Assembly: GCF_051106095.1 (NCBI RefSeq)
Contig: NC_135795.1
Location: 1,467,501 to 1,531,500, forward strand
Length of the DNA stretch: 64,000 nucleotides
Direction of reading: 5' to 3'
DNA from: Pogona vitticeps
Lineage: Eukaryota > Chordata > Lepidosauria > Squamata > Agamidae
Shown: in pieces, positions 1 through 14,000 of the stretch
How positions within the stretch are numbered: the first letter of the stretch is position 1
How the letters are laid out: each line of letters opens with the position of its first letter
Notes under the pieces: generated by a model
What the model was told of the DNA's origin: nothing
The model's database searches: none
What the model saw: only the letters and a program-made list of their open reading frames with translations
Program-made: the position numbers and the translations under genes

Positions 1-1008
1 TGCTTCAGCATTGACTGGGCAGGCACATTCCAGAATTGCCAGGGCATCATCCTCTCGGGAAAAGCAAGATCCAGCCTGCTGGGTGCGACTGAGGGTCCGT
101 CTACACCAGCATCCTGTATCCATACTTTGCAGAATAGACATAAGCAGAATATAGCAGCAATTCTTGTTGTTTGATTCAAATGTTTGATTCTCAAAGCTAG
201 ACTGCTGATGTACATGGAGGATCCGTTTAGCAGTCCCCAGCAAGAAGCAACACGGATGGAAACGGAGCATCAATTATTTCAGCACTCAGGAGGAATAGCT
301 GCCTTCCTCATCTACCTACATGGCTTCCCCCCCCCCTTTCCTAAGGAAACCCACCCAGCCGCTTACCTGAGAAGACGCAGGGTGGGTCTCAGGCCCACGA
401 GGGGGGTGTCCTTGTTCTTAAGGAGCACGGTTCTCCAGCCGAGAGGCACGGACGGTTCACCACCAAAGGCTGAGAGGGCTTCCTGGATCTTTCCCCAGCC
501 CAAAGCCCTCCGCCGCTGTTAACAATTCCAAACCCTCAAAGTAATCTATTAATGCACCGCCTGTCCAGCTGCCTCTGGAAAAAAAGAGAGAGAGAGAGAG
601 AGAAGGATAATGAGCAAAGACTCCTCCTCGTCCTGGCTGCCGTTTAATGGTTTAGAGTGGAGATAAGCAGAGAGAGGGAGGGAGGGAGGGAGAGCCTCTG
701 CCCGCTTTCTCTCCCACTGGTACGGATCCATCCCAATGGCCCTCTGGCAGCCGGTGCCAAAGAAACCAAGCAACAGGTAAAGGGATGCTGAGCGGCTCCC
801 CTCCTGAGGATCGTGGCAGCTTGGTCACAACAATTTCCATCACGAGCATGTCTGAGCATCAAGGACCAGGGAGGGTGCCTTAATTGCTCCCCCTGGGGGG
901 GCAGGGGTGGGGAGGTTGGTAAGGGTGGGGACACAGCAATTCTAAGCCAACAGCATCATCACTTCTATGGGGATGATTTTTTTAATACTGTAGATAAAGG
1001 GCTGGCTG

Positions 1009-1130
1009 GAGAGCTCCGTGGTTGAGGCATGTGGCTACGGAGTCAGAGGTTGGGAGTTTGATTCCCCCCCTCCAAGGCCTCCTGGACAGGGGATGGACTG
1101 GATGACCCCATGGGGTCCCTTCCTAAGACC
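1009..1130 (+). repeat. tRNA-derived SINE fragment
   Basis: The sequence has a tRNA-like A box (around TGGTTGAGGC) and, about 30 bases on, a B-box-like GGAGTTTGATTCC. It is followed by a line resembling the common reptile tail 'gatggactggatgacccc'. A second, weaker tRNA-like head follows at about 1153-1210, ending GGTTCAATTCC. Both are read as retroposed tRNA fragments, not tRNA genes, because no acceptor-stem pairing is evident. Confidence 0.4.
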
Positions 1131-3929
1131 ATTATTATGAACGTCTGGAGAGGTCAGCGGTTTAGCTCTCCGTCTTCAGAGCCAGAGGGCGGGGGTTCAA
1201 TTCCCCGCCATTGCCTGCAGAGAGAAGAGCCATTATGGTGGAAGTTAGCAAAAAGGTATGAAAATCTGTGGTTCTCTGCCAGCTGTCCGGGGACCAAGAA
1301 TGGAAAGCCCTCCAGGTGGAGCACAGGGTTCCCGTTTAATGACAAAGAATTCTCTGTTCACCTCGCCTCTAAACGTTCTTCCGCAGGCCTGCAATTTTAA
1401 CCTACACCCCCCCCAAAAAAAAAACACTAACAGAGCAAGGTACTGTGGGCTTGGTAGGATGGATGTTACTGGCATGTGTTGACGGCCACAGAGGGGCCCC
1501 AATCCTGTCTTGGCTGAACACGGCAGCCCCTGTTTCAATCTAGGCAGAAAATATTCACCGAGCGACAAATAAACTCCCAATTAAATCTGCTCCGTTGTCA
1601 ATTACAAGCAGCGAGCAAACACATCAGCGTAACAGAATCAATCCATCCAAAACCCGCAAAGCATCCTTGTGGGGTTGTGTCCCTATATATTTGGGTTGAT
1701 TTGCCCACGCTGTACTACTAGAGCACTAAAACACTCCATCATCCGTCTCCCCCCCCCCCGCCCCAGCACGGAAAACACTCTCGCCCTAAGAGACGCCACG
1801 TGGCCACTATATTAAAGAGGTCAGTGTTAGCGTATCCCAAAATTACAAGATTATGGAGCCGTTTGACATCAGATATAATCTCCGAGTGCCGCCTCTTCTG
1901 AATAGTTATCAGGAGGGATTGTGAGGTTTTAGCTGCAAGTGACGTCGGATGTAGGTTATGGGATTTTTAGAGATGTTTCTAGTAGGTTGGAGAAACAGGG
2001 GCAAAGCTGGTTGCCAGTGGTCATCCTGCCTTCTTCCTTTTACGCAGAAACCACAAACCGCCCAGTGGCATCCAAGATGCTCATTCACAAAGGACTCACT
2101 GTGGCCAGAAAGGTGGTACCACCTGCCAAGTCCGCAGGTGTCTTTTCTAAAAAAATGCCCGGCCCAGTCATGAGGTTGAGGGGAGGTGGCTGCTCCCAGG
2201 GGCGAAACTCGGGCCCTCGTGAAGGGGGGGCGAAAGATCAGCTCCATGGGACAAAGCTGAATGTTCTGTTTCAAACCCCAAAATATCTGTGTTGGAAATG
2301 GCCAAGCAGACGGACTGAAGTTTGCAGGATTAGCGCTCGTCGTAAAGGTCTGGGGGAGGAAGACACTGGAGGAAATCAGGAACTCAAAACTTGTGGGCTG
2401 TTTATATTCACCCATCTCATGTCCACATTTCACCCACAAGTGACAAAGACTTGATTTCCACACTGGCATTCCCCTTTCATGAAGATTTCTCACTCATGTT
2501 GCTTAGCTTGGGCTGTGGTGTTAAGTCGCAAAACAGAAAACAAACAAACAAACAAAAAATCTCATGTATTCCAAATTCTCTTGGTGATGGAGCCTGCGAC
2601 CCTGTCCTTTAAAATGATGACCACTCAGGACACTATCTTGCTGAAAAACAGGTTGCGGGTGCATTAAATAAACAAACCAATGATACCCAACTCGTGCCAC
2701 ATCAGAACGGGCCACTAGGGGGAACCAGAGAATTTTCCTCTCTCTATTTCTGAGTGGTTGGTAATTCAGCAAATTACTTGCACAATGGCGGCATTGATCA
2801 TGACGATGACAACCTGCCTCCTGAGAAATAAGGATGAATGCCATGAGTTCTTTTTAAAATGTAACTTTCAGAGCTCTGCATATCACCCTATCACCAATGC
2901 ACAATATTTCATCTCACAATGTAGAACAGATTCTGCCCAGCAGTCCGGCAAGTGTGTGGCATGCTGTTCTTTTTTAGTGCTTCTGACAGCTTTAACCCAA
3001 TTATGGATTGCTGTTATTTCTTTCTATGTCCTTGTTCCAGTTTTTCCAAGTCCCATCACACAAAACCCGCTACTGTGATCCGCAGTTCAAGGACTTCTGC
3101 AGAAAACCAAAACTAATCTTACCGCTCCTCACCCCACTGAAAAATCTGTTTACTTTTCACTCTTCTTAAGGTCAGAGCATAATTTAAGGGGACCGCATAT
3201 TGTCTCCTCTTACAACAATGATATACCTCCAGTAAACATTTTAGTCCAGTGCCCGAAACACCAGATTCATCAATGAAGCTGTGCTATCTCCAAGTTGAAA
3301 AATATCAAAACAAAGCCAGGTTAATTTGCAAAAAACCAACAGTGGTGACCTTGTGTTAGAATACTCTCTTTTTCTTAAAAGTCTTGTGAGCCCCTAACTA
3401 ACAAACGTTAGTGTCTACAGCTACACATACAAAACTCTAGTTCAAAATAGCCTTCAGAGGCCCCTAAAAGCATCCGACTCTTAGTCTGGCCATCATTAGC
3501 AAAGCATTTTTAAAACAATCAAAAGACCAATGGCTTTACGTCAGCTTTGGTGGACAGATTGGATTGCTCGTTTTTGTAGACGAAGGAATTATGAACCATC
3601 CATGTTTGTGTGCAAGAGAGGGGGAGACTGTGTGTGTAATATAAACGTTGTTGGCCATCTGTTCATCCATCAGCCGGTAGCAAATATTGCTCTTAGCCCC
3701 TTAGCATAGTCGTTATGAATGATATATTATTGGAGGTGTTTGTTTGGCAGGCAGCGACAAGAAAGAAGCCGATTAATTAGGGCTCGAGATATTAGAATGG
3801 GCATCTTAGATATGTGTATGTGTACATACATTCACACATACCCAGGAAGCAAAACGACAAGGTCAAATCTAGCCATCAAGTCCAGGAGTGTATCTTGAAA
3901 TCTGTCCACACATTCAAGTGGTTGATGGG

Positions 3930-4356
3930 GCGTCAAGCTGTCCATGATTTATGGCAACCGTATGAAAAAATGATCTCTTAAATTCTTCCAAACTCAAATC
4001 AGTTCAGGCTTGATTTGATCTAGGACCCACTTTTTCGTCTTTCTGGCAATCCAGGATATTGGCAGAGCTCTCCTCTAGCACCACATTCCAAATGAATCAA
4101 CTTTTTTTTCCCCTGTCCGCTTTCTTACCCATACGCGGTAATCAGAAAAACAATGTTGTAGATGATCTTGGTTTCCGGTGAGACATCCTTACACTTGATG
4201 ATCTTTTCTAGTTCCTTCGTTGCTCCTTTCTGAGTCTTCTCTTCTGATTCCGTGGCTGCAATCTCCCTTTGCGTCGATGACTGAACCGAGGTATACAACA
4301 TCCCTGTTTCAATTTCTTCATTGTGAGTGCCAAAGTTGTGAAGTTCTCTAGGCATG
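3930..4356 (-). mobile_element. RTE/BovB-class LINE fragment
   Basis: Read on the minus strand, 4126-4227 encodes a stretch with the order KELE...KDVS.ETK...VFLITAYG. This resembles the segment before the YGCESWT motif in RTE/BovB-type polymerases. The left flank (about 3930-4130) reads like the non-coding neighbour of the same LINE, with phrases such as 'atttatggcaacc' and 'ttcttacccatac'. The copy is 5'-truncated and degraded. The family assignment is from memory of the motif and was not searched. Confidence 0.6.
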
Positions 4357-4566
4357 ATTTTTCTGTTCTTAATGTTCGATGCTCACTAGGAGTCTGGGCT
4401 CCCAGCATAATTTACCTGTCAAAAGTGGGATGTTTAGCCTTCAAGATGCAGTCGGATGATATTCTCACAATTCCTGTGCACCAGCCACAAAGTTTGCTCT
4501 GCATGTAATATGATTTGGCGGATGGGCGATGCAGTCCGACGTGATCTCAATGCCCAGTTGGCCTAG

Positions 4567-4896
4567 TAAAGGTAAAGGTTCCCCTTGACATTTAGTCCAG
4601 TCGTGTCTGACTCTAGGGCACAGTGCTCATCCCCGTCTCCAAGCTGTAGAGCCAGCGTTTGTCCGAAGACAGTTTCCGTGGTCACGTCGCCAGCGCAACT
4701 AGACATGGAACGCAGTTACCTTCCCACCGAGGTGGTCCCTATTTATCTACTTGCATTTTTACATGCTTTCGAACGGCTAGGTTGGCAGGAGCTGGGACAA
4801 GTGACGGGAGCTAACTCTGCATGAAATCGAACTGATCTTTTGACCTTGTAGCCCAGAGGCTTTGCGGTTTAACCCGCCGCGCCACCACGTCCCATA
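4567..4896 (-). mobile_element. Sauria-type tRNA SINE, nearly full length
   Basis: On the minus strand the element opens with a tRNA-like head, GGGACGTGGTGGCGCGGCGGG then TTAAACCGC (plus 4862-4895). It runs through a body with 'ctttcgaacggctaggttggcaggagctgggacaag' -like text in pieces and ends at the plus-strand side with a repeated AAAGGT tail. This head and tail are typical of squamate tRNA SINEs. A second, head-truncated copy lies at about 42652-42884. Confidence 0.75.
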
Positions 4897-6224
4897 GCAG
4901 TTGCCCTACTTCTGACCTAAATCATAACTCAAAACAAGAATCTCCTTGTTCTCCATTTCTGTAGGATTTTCCCCTTGAGGGGTACAAAATAAATACAGCA
5001 ATAGCTTCTGAACGTGTGCAAAACAGTCTGTTGCCCACTATGGAAAGAGACGCTTCCAGTCAACCTTCAAGAAGCATCACCCAAGATGAGGTGGAAGCTG
5101 CCGATTTGTGAAATATACAGAACTAGATTATACAGTTCCAAACATACGCATCCGAGTTAATCTTACGAATGTTGGATTTGCTTTGTTGCACCACACAACG
5201 CTTAGTGTTATTGCTCTGATTTAAAGAGCAATTCCATGTATCGTTTCCATGAGTCACCGCATCAAGCTTTCAGCTGAAGTGCTATTAGGAAGGTAGGCTT
5301 TCTGATCCATTGTGCCCCACATCCAAAATCGGGCTGCCTCATTAAGAGCCAGTGGCCCCTCTCTCTCTCCTGGACTGACCCCTCCTGCATCAGCTAAGTT
5401 ATTCCAATTTCTGCTGGAACTGTTCGAGAGCGCTGCCTTTCCGGAGGGCCTTCGGATCTCCGCTAACCTTGTTAAGCCACCCAGAAGAGCTCTTAATCCT
5501 AAAAGGCCTTCTTGAATCACCGAATCTTGTCAATTTCACAAGCCCAGAACGCAGCGCCTTTAATGCCATTTTCAAATCTTCCAAAGGCTCGCCCGGCAGT
5601 TCCCATTTTTAGCACCAGTTCGGGGGAAACTGAGTGACCGACCAGACCGGATTTCACAGCATCAGAGAGCAAAGCTCTCTGAAATTCTACAAAGCAAAGA
5701 TTAAAGAAGATGGGCTGCTCACGGTCTCTCTCTCTCTCTTTTCTTTCCAGAATTTCAGAAAGTTCTGAATGCCTGCTCTCCGAAGATAACCACACTGCTC
5801 AAGATGTTAATTTGAGTCCTTAATTAGAAACAATTCTGCTAATATTGGCTTCTTTGTGCTTTGGAGGAAACTTATTACACCAGTAGGCTTTGACCAACAC
5901 CCTCATCAGAGTTGCTGTTCTTAAGAGACAGCTAGAATAATGTTCCTAGCCAGGTTATTCTTTCGCCTTTTATTTTGCTAGTTTTTGATTGAGGAAAATC
6001 TGGTTTCGAGATTCTGCCACTTCCTGTTTTGCCGATTCAAACTCAGAGCTAAGAAGGCACACACCAAATGGACGGCACCTCTTGCCACCTTTTTGATTTT
6101 GGCTTGGGGCAGGGGATATTTCAATTCCCTCCACATCCAAAGGTGGGACTTCCTTCTACTATGACTCCACCTGCATCCGAGACTGTCCGAACTTCAGGGT
6201 TGGTCCCCTCTAGCTGTTACTGGA

Positions 6225-6310
6225 CTACACTGCTCATCGTCCCTCGCCATTAGCCATGCCGGCTACGAATGATGGGGATTGTAGTCCAACATACCCAGGA
6301 GGCCCATATC
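6225..6310. repeat. Foldback repeat with GGACTACA-type arms
   Basis: Two arms, TGGACTACACTGCTCATC and GATGGGGATTGTAGTCC, are near reverse complements separated by about 30 bases. The same 'actacaactccca' signature recurs at about 23.80, 24.80-24.89, 25.0-25.06, 33.12-33.26, 58.99-59.05 and 59.57-59.77 kb in either orientation. It is therefore a dispersed repeat, family not identified. Confidence 0.5.
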
Positions 6311-8099
6311 TCGACTATTTCTGCTCCACTTCCTTCAGCCCATTGCTTATGCAGTCTAGCAGAGCAGACTCTCCAATGACTGGGAAAGGGCGGGGGGAGG
6401 CACAGAATGACAAGAAGAGTTTCTTAGATCCAACCCACCCTCCTGTGCCAGGAAAGAAAACTTGACTCAGCTGCCCACTCATATTTCAAGGGAGGCCCTT
6501 CCCTCGCAATCTACCTTCAGTCTCAGATTTATCCGTTAGCCACTGCGCTGCTTTCAGGGCAGCAAAAGGAGGGCTTATTCGGCATTCTCCGTATTCCTGC
6601 AGACACCCTGGCCACCGAATTCCAAACACAGCGGTCAAGGTGGAAACAACTGCCCTGCGAAAGCGCAGGATATGGAGGTCTGATCCGTCCACTGGACATG
6701 GTGCCCTCTACCAAAACGTTCCCCCAGCATGGGTCTGATTGGCATCATCAGCTGTAACCACAGATGGGGGTGCCGCTCATCCCGACTCACACGGTGTGTG
6801 TGTGTGAATTGCAGCATGCATACGAAAGGCTTCATCATGAAGAAGCCACGCACCCAGGAAAGTCTATCTGGGCCTTGTAGATCCAGCACTGTATGAAAGA
6901 CGAGGCTCACCAAGGCTGGGCCTTAGCAAAGATCCTTGCATAAATACAAAAATACAGGGACTCAATTCACCCGGGACTAATCTGGTTTTGTGCCTACGTG
7001 CCCGTTCCCCAACCTCCCCCTCGAACTCCCACATAAGAAGACGACAGAGATCTACATACTCTCCACTCCTTATTCTGCTGGAGGTAAAAGCAAGCAGTAG
7101 GGCCTGTTCTGCCCAGGCTCTTCCTGAATATTTATGGCACAAAGGAGCATGTAGGGAAGAAGTTAGATTAATCCCCATAAGCAAAAGGCTAGTCGTAAGA
7201 TTCAGCTCCAGAGAGGAAGCCCAAGCCCTCAGTCATGGTTTTGTGGTAACCTCTAGAAATGTACCCTCATGTTTCACGACTCCATGGTTCAGTAACCGTA
7301 ACTTTAAAAAGTACAAACCAAGGAAATCTTGCATTTAATACTAAGAAACGTATTACAAACATCTTGGCATTCTGCAACACGAAAATATGCCTGTTTCATG
7401 TTAACTCTATCAGAAGCATTGAAAAAGTGCTAACAAAAATATGCCCGCATTTACAAGAAACTTCAGACTCATTTTCAAGTTGTAAAATACAAACTCAACT
7501 CGGGGAGGGGGGAGGAGTTCCCAATGCCTTTTTTTTTAAGACACTTCTGACCAAACTGAGCGGGCTTTTGGTCTCAAGTTGAGAAACCCATAAATGGGAG
7601 AAGACAACATCAGAAGAAATCCCAACAGACTTGAAACGAAAAGATTAGCTGACATGAACTTTTTTCTGATTCGCACAGATTGGCAGTCCTGGGAAATATT
7701 AGGGCGGGGGGGGGGGGAGAAGTCTAACAAAGATCAGCAACTTTCTCTTTCAAGGGTGGCTCTCATGCGTGTGGAAGAGAACTGAACTTATTTTCATACA
7801 AAACGATATGGGGCGCACAAAGGACCAGGGAGGCGACAGAGGTCCGTCGTCGTCGGTACAAACACTGCACATCCTTGTGCAAAAAGAGAAAACGATAACC
7901 AAGCCATAACAGGTTCTTCTGAATTCCCTGATGCCTGCAAGGGGTCAGAACGAAGGAGGGAGGCTTTGAGGCAGGCAGGCAGGGCGAGAAGAGAAACAGG
8001 AAGCCCTTAAGACTCCGTCTCGGGCTCCGTGTCTCCTGGAAAAGCCGCCCAGAGCGACGCGAGACTCAGCAGCGTGCCAACGGCAGAGGGGCACTCTTC

Positions 8100-11000
8100 T
8101 CAGGAGCAAGGGGGTGCGCTCTCGGAAGCAGGGCCAGGCTGGCAAACCGTGGAAGAAGTGTCCGGCTGGCGGGTTTCAGGAAGCATTTGTGTAAGCTGAA
8201 TGAAGGTGGAGACCTCGTCTAGCCGGCGGTTTCGCAGTTTTTTCTGCGAAGGAGGAAAAAAGGGAGGAAGGGGGCATGAATTTAAAGAATGGATTTATGT
8301 TTCCCCACCATGCACAGCTGCCAGCGAGCCCCTAGGACTTGAGAGAGGGGGGGTGATGGTTCCTTTTGCACCTGCCCCTGGGAGGGGTGGGGGGGGGGAC
8401 TCCATGCACAGCACACCCTCAGTAGACAAGCTATTGTGGAAAGAACTTCCAAGGGTTGTGATCCTGCATCTCCTTTGACAGTGGCAGAAGGGGATGCGAC
8501 AGTCACAAGACACTTCATGTGGGGCAGGGGGAGAGGAGGACAGGAGCCCATGGCGCAGCATCCTCCCCACCAAAGAATTAGGCTGATGGGTGCTGGTTCT
8601 AACTCAAAACGACCCTCCACGTGGAGGTCCCGGCTATTTTCTTTCCGTTTTCGCCCTTTACATGCAAGCTCCTGATGGCTTCTTCCTGGCCCTTGAGATC
8701 AGTCTGGGCCTCCCGACATTTTACGTCATTCTCGGTCACGCCTGGGCTTGGTGGGACCTGTGGCACCTTCTGGGGTCAACAGGTCCCCCACCTCGCGCGC
8801 ACAGACCCCTCCACCCACCCACCCACCCACCCACTCACTCACGGTCGCCTGCCTCAGCTCCACAACCACATTCTCCGAGAAAGACCATCTAGGTTTCTTG
8901 AACAGCAAGACCACCTTGCGTGTAGCCCTCCTTCTTAAAATAAAATAAGAGGGTGAAAGGAGGCATGCGTGGGTAGAGAAGGCACACTAGATACTTACGC
9001 GGTTTTGAAGAAACTCGCCCACATACTTTGCCCAGAGGCACCTGAGGAAAGGGGGGAGAGGGTTAGGATCCTGGGTCTGAGTCACCCACCCTCGCTGCAG
9101 TGGGAGCACTGCTCTGCCCCCTCGCTACTGCATTCGCCTGATCAACCTCAACCTGGTCAAGTTTTACTCTTGTTATTAACTCCACATTGGGATATGCGTG
9201 GATTCGGATCCCTGCCTTGAGCAGGGGGGTTGGACTGGATGGCCTCATAGAGGCCCCCTTTCCAGCTTCACTTTTCTGCGATTCTATGATCTTTCTCCTC
9301 CTCCACCACCCCACAAATGTTCACCAGGGTGGCCCCTGAGACACCCCCCCCCCACGTTGTGGCACCATCCTTATGGAAAGGCTTCCGTGGAAGAGACGGG
9401 CCAGGGCCCTACCCTTCCAGCCTTCAAGAGGACACTCAAGACAAAGCAGCGTTTTCTGGAGCCTTGATACCTTTAGGCCACCTCTCCTGCCATTGTGTAG
9501 GTCGCGATTTTAGGTTCTATGTTGGATTTACTAAATTATACTTCGGTGGGGTTTTTTCCCCTTAATTTTATTATGTCCTGTTCTGCAGTAGGATTCCTGC
9601 ATCCATGGGGGACTAGCCCCAAACACACACACCCTGTGGATGCTGGAAAACGTGCATGATAGTGAACACTATACATTAGCACGTTCTCTGGCTCCTAGTG
9701 GCCAATTCTGGTAACTTCGCTGTTAAAATATATATGCTGGGGGGATTTTTCATTTAATATTTTACATATTTTCAGAACGTGGATCAGTGGATACTGATCC
9801 CGCAGATAAGGGGGTCCAACTGCATTGCATTGCTTGGATTCTTTTTGACTGTAAACCGCAGGTAGCGCTTGGGCAGGATGTAAAATACACAGAATAAATA
9901 CATAAAAGCGCAGCTATGACACCGGCAGAACGCCTCACTTACTGCTTAAAGTTTGCCTGAAGAATACGGATGATGGTGAGGCCAACATCTTTATACACGG
10001 ATGTCAAGAATAGGCACAGCAGTTCCCCCACGTATTCGGGGCCCAAGCGTCCCCACCTGAGCGACGTGGAAAGGAGAGGGATCAGTACAAGCAAGGCACC
10101 CTTCTGTCTGAAAAATTCCTCACCCAGATCCACCCAAACCTCAGGTGCCTGGCCTGCTCGGGAACAGAAGGGGTTAAAGCAGGACGAAAACAGCCCTGTT
10201 CTTTCCCCACAAATAAGCCCCCCCCCCCCGCCTGCCTGCTTGGCCAGCTGGGAGTTACGTAATCCTGCTTAAAAGCCAGAGGCGGCATTGGTGGAGATCA
10301 GCCACGAACTGGCAGGAATCTCACCAGAGGCGTGGACGGGCATTCCATTAAAACAGGATCAACCCTCCGCTTCCGTGCGGGTGGGCCATTTTGAATCCTG
10401 ACGCTTCTTACAGAGAGACAGCACATACGCGCCGCATCCTACATAAGCCTCCAAAACCAGGGGAAGGTGAGCTACCATAGGGGACGTTCAAAAGGAGACA
10501 TGGCCTGTTTGTTCCACCTAGACAGGGTTGGGCCAAGGGGAGGGGGTGTTGTTTCTTTTCTGGATTCCTGTGAATTTTTTTCCCCCTTACAACCCCAGCC
10601 AAAGTTTTTACCTTACCGAGAATCTCCAAGCACTGCGGTTTTAACACAAGGCAGGTTTTAAGGTTTCCTAACCCCCTCCCCTCTGTCCTCCCCCACTCCC
10701 CTTCGTTGCACCCTCTTCGGTAAATCTGGGGCATTCCTGGGTCTGGTACGGCTCACGGTGACATGGCTAGGGGTGAAAAACTGCTTCCTGCCTCCAGCTG
10801 GCCTTTCCTGCCTTTAGGACTTCGGGGCAGCTGACGGCCTCAGGACCAACGCCGGGGCGCTATACGAACACCGACTCACAGTTTCAACATTTCCACTTGA
10901 CCACAGCGGAGGTCATCGCAAATCAAGGTGAGGACGGTGCTCAGGACTTTCCTGTGCTTAGCCAGAGACTCCAGGAAGAGCTCCAAAGCCCAGAAGTTTT

Positions 11001-14000
11001 TCTGTGGAAGAGGAGAAAAGGGAGCGCAGGTGGCTGCATGTTGAACACATCTCTCCAACACATACACACCCAGGATTGGTGGATGTGCAGCTTTTGGCTA
11101 AACGTGAAAGAAGTGTCCTCACTGCAATGCTAGTGACAGGACTAAAGGCTGCAGCCGGAAGCGGAGGACGCCCTTATTTCAGATCTGACCGCAGCCGTGA
11201 CGTGAACAGGTCTCTGTATTTGGTTAATTCCCCCCCCCAATTCTTTAACTTCAATGCTGGCATCCCCCGGAACTGCAATGTCGATTATCCAGACACTTCT
11301 TTGTACCATTAAGTCAGAATCGACTTGACGCCATGTAAGAAGAACAGCAGCAGCATCGGCTAAGAAGAGACACTATAATGTGATTCTGGACACACAACAA
11401 GTTACTTACTCTGAGATCCTGAGCTTCCATCCAGAACCCAAGACAAAGTCTTCCTGGGCCAGAGAAAAGGGCTTACAGTGGTGCCTCGCTTAACTAGCGC
11501 ACTGTTTAACGACGAATCCGCATAGCGACACATTTTTTGTGATCGCTAATGCGACCGCATTGTGATGTTTTAATAGGTAAAACATCGCATTGCGATGTTT
11601 TTAAAACAGCTGATCGGCAGTTTGCAAAATGGCTGCCCAAAATGGCTGAATTTTTCCCCCATAGTGGGGTTCCCCCCCGCATAGCGACGAATCCGGATAG
11701 CGACGTTAATCCTGGAACGGATTAACGTCGCTATGCGGGGCACCACTGTATATAAAACGGGGAACATTAAAAATAATAAAAATGGTATTGATCCTGCTTT
11801 TTTCCTCCCTTCTAGTGAGAACCATGAAAAAAAAATCTGCTATCCCAACACGAGACTTACCCCAAAAGCTAATATGATTTCCAGGAAAGAGCTCAGGGAG
11901 CGACATTCCGTCAGAACCATCTGCTGTACTGCCCGGACGGCAAAAATAAAACCAACGTTCATGTCTGCCTAGAGAGAAGGTAGAGAAAAGAGAGAGAGAG
12001 AAAGAGAGATGAAGTATTTAGTGGCTTAATTGAGTACTGATTGGGCTGGCTGAAACCCTTCCAGATCCTGAACCTCCTCTGTAGGATGATCTTTCCAGTC
12101 TTCAAAGAGTGCTCTCCTATCTCCCGGTCGTTTGCCCTTCAATTCCCAGACGATCTCGGCCGTTAGCTCTATAGCCCTAACTACCGGCAATTACTGCGAG
12201 TTGAGGTTCATAAAACGTAATGGATCCACGGAGGAAGCCAGCAAATGAGTAAGTGGGCACTTACGTAGTCCTCTAATATTTCTGAGATGAAAAAGTTCGG
12301 GCTTGTGGTAAGCGTGTTCAGAATGAAGCCAGATTCTGTGAAGACCAACTGTGGATTTAAGTCACATCAGACTATTCAGAGGGGAAATCGGAAGACTCGC
12401 GCCCCCCCCATGACCCAACCCAGAAGACCCAACTTATCTGGGGGAGAAAGAAACAGCAAATAACCAGAACCCTGTTCTCTGAATTTGGGCCTCTGGGTGG
12501 ACAGGGTACGGATCCCGTTTCTCGGTGGACGCTGTCTAGATCCTGGCTGAAATATACATACTTTGGGAAGCCCTCTCTTCCTACTAAGAGCATCTCTGAA
12601 AACCCTCGCAACCTTGAGCCTCAACGCAAGACCCCAAATACTGTCAAGATTACATCCTGGAAATCCTGGGGTGGTGGCTTCATGTAGCAGGAGTTCAGTT
12701 GGCCGTTTGCTTTCAAGCACGGATGGCTGCTAAAAGTCCTTATCATAGCACTCCAGCATTTGGGCTGAAAGACAACAGGAACAATTATGAAATCAAACCC
12801 TTTTTGTCTTTTAAAAAAAAAAGTCACGTACAATTCACAATCGCTCACGGCCCAAGAGCAGAGTACGGTAGGACTTGGGTATCCGTCGGGGGAATTGGGG
12901 TCCCAAGCCTCCCGTGGACACTGGAAACAGCGGATAAGAGAGAATCCTATACATAGAATGGTTTCTGGCTCCCTCTAATAGCCAGTACATGGAAATTGGT
13001 ATTTCTGGGTTTGTTTGTTTTTTCATTTAATATTTTCATTTAATAAATTGAATCATTTAATATTGTCTGCAGATAAGTGAAACGGTGGATACGGATTCCA
13101 TAAATATGGATGTCCTACTGTATTGCCCATCACAACCTTTACAGTTTTTATTGGATTTACTCCAACCATCCGCCACAGAGCTGAGGAGAGGAACTGAGGA
13201 CTCCACCCATAGAGGAGTATCCACAGCCAGACAACCCGCAAAAGGGGGCCGCCTGAGAGTTCATCATCACATCGAGAAGGGGAAGCAGCCGAGGACTCAC
13301 GTTCTGATATAAGGTGGGGCTGCTGTATATGAGCTTCAAGAACCATATGATCTTCGAGCGCAGCTTCAGACGCGGAGCTGAAGAGGAAGGAAGAGACGTC
13401 CGAAATCAGACCGCTACAGAATGGCCAAATCGGGATGTCTCTCCAGGAGAACCAAAAACTGAACTCCTGAGGTCTACTCGCCTATCCAAGTCCACGGCGG
13501 AACGTTCTCCAGATCTCTCCCAGAGGGAACCTGTCCCGTGTGGAACATCTTGAGGTAGATCTCGAACTGGAACGCGGAGAGGCGGCAGGCGGTGCAGCAG
13601 GAACTTTCATAGGTGTCGAAGAGGGCCCTGGCGGCCTCCTCCATTTCCCCAATTTTGCACAGGTAGAAGGGGATCCGGTCTCTCCTCTCCTGCAACCTGG
13701 GGCAGGGCAAAAGAGACACGGTGGCTTCCAAAGCCAAGGGACACATTCATGGGCAGAAAACAAGAAGGAAGCTTAAGAAGGAATGCTTCTATTGACAGAC
13801 AAGAGCTTCATCAGGATGTTCAAGCACAGTCGTGGCCCCTGATTGACAAGCAATAGGTTCCAAGCCCCCCACTATCACGGATGCTGAAACACGCAGATGA
13901 CAGCAAACTCTGTTTTAACAGGGAAGGTTATACACAGAAAGGTCTCCGGCTGCCTCTAGTGGCCAGTTCTGGTAACCTCATATTTAGAAATAGACCGTAT

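Larger units (their letters stand above)
1..8099. other. Gene-free stretch left of the unrecognised minus-strand gene
   Basis: I see no splice-supported exon here; the open frames are short, lack family motifs and often run through simple sequence. The stretch contains tRNA-like SINE heads near 1.0-1.2 kb, an RTE/BovB LINE fragment (about 3.93-4.36 kb), a Sauria SINE (4.57-4.90 kb), a foldback repeat (about 6.2-6.3 kb) and non-repetitive AT-rich blocks that could be conserved non-coding elements. A minus-strand ATTAAA at 7334-7339 is a possible poly(A) signal for the gene ending at 8100, but it is 760 bases past the stop, so the link is weak. Confidence 0.6.
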
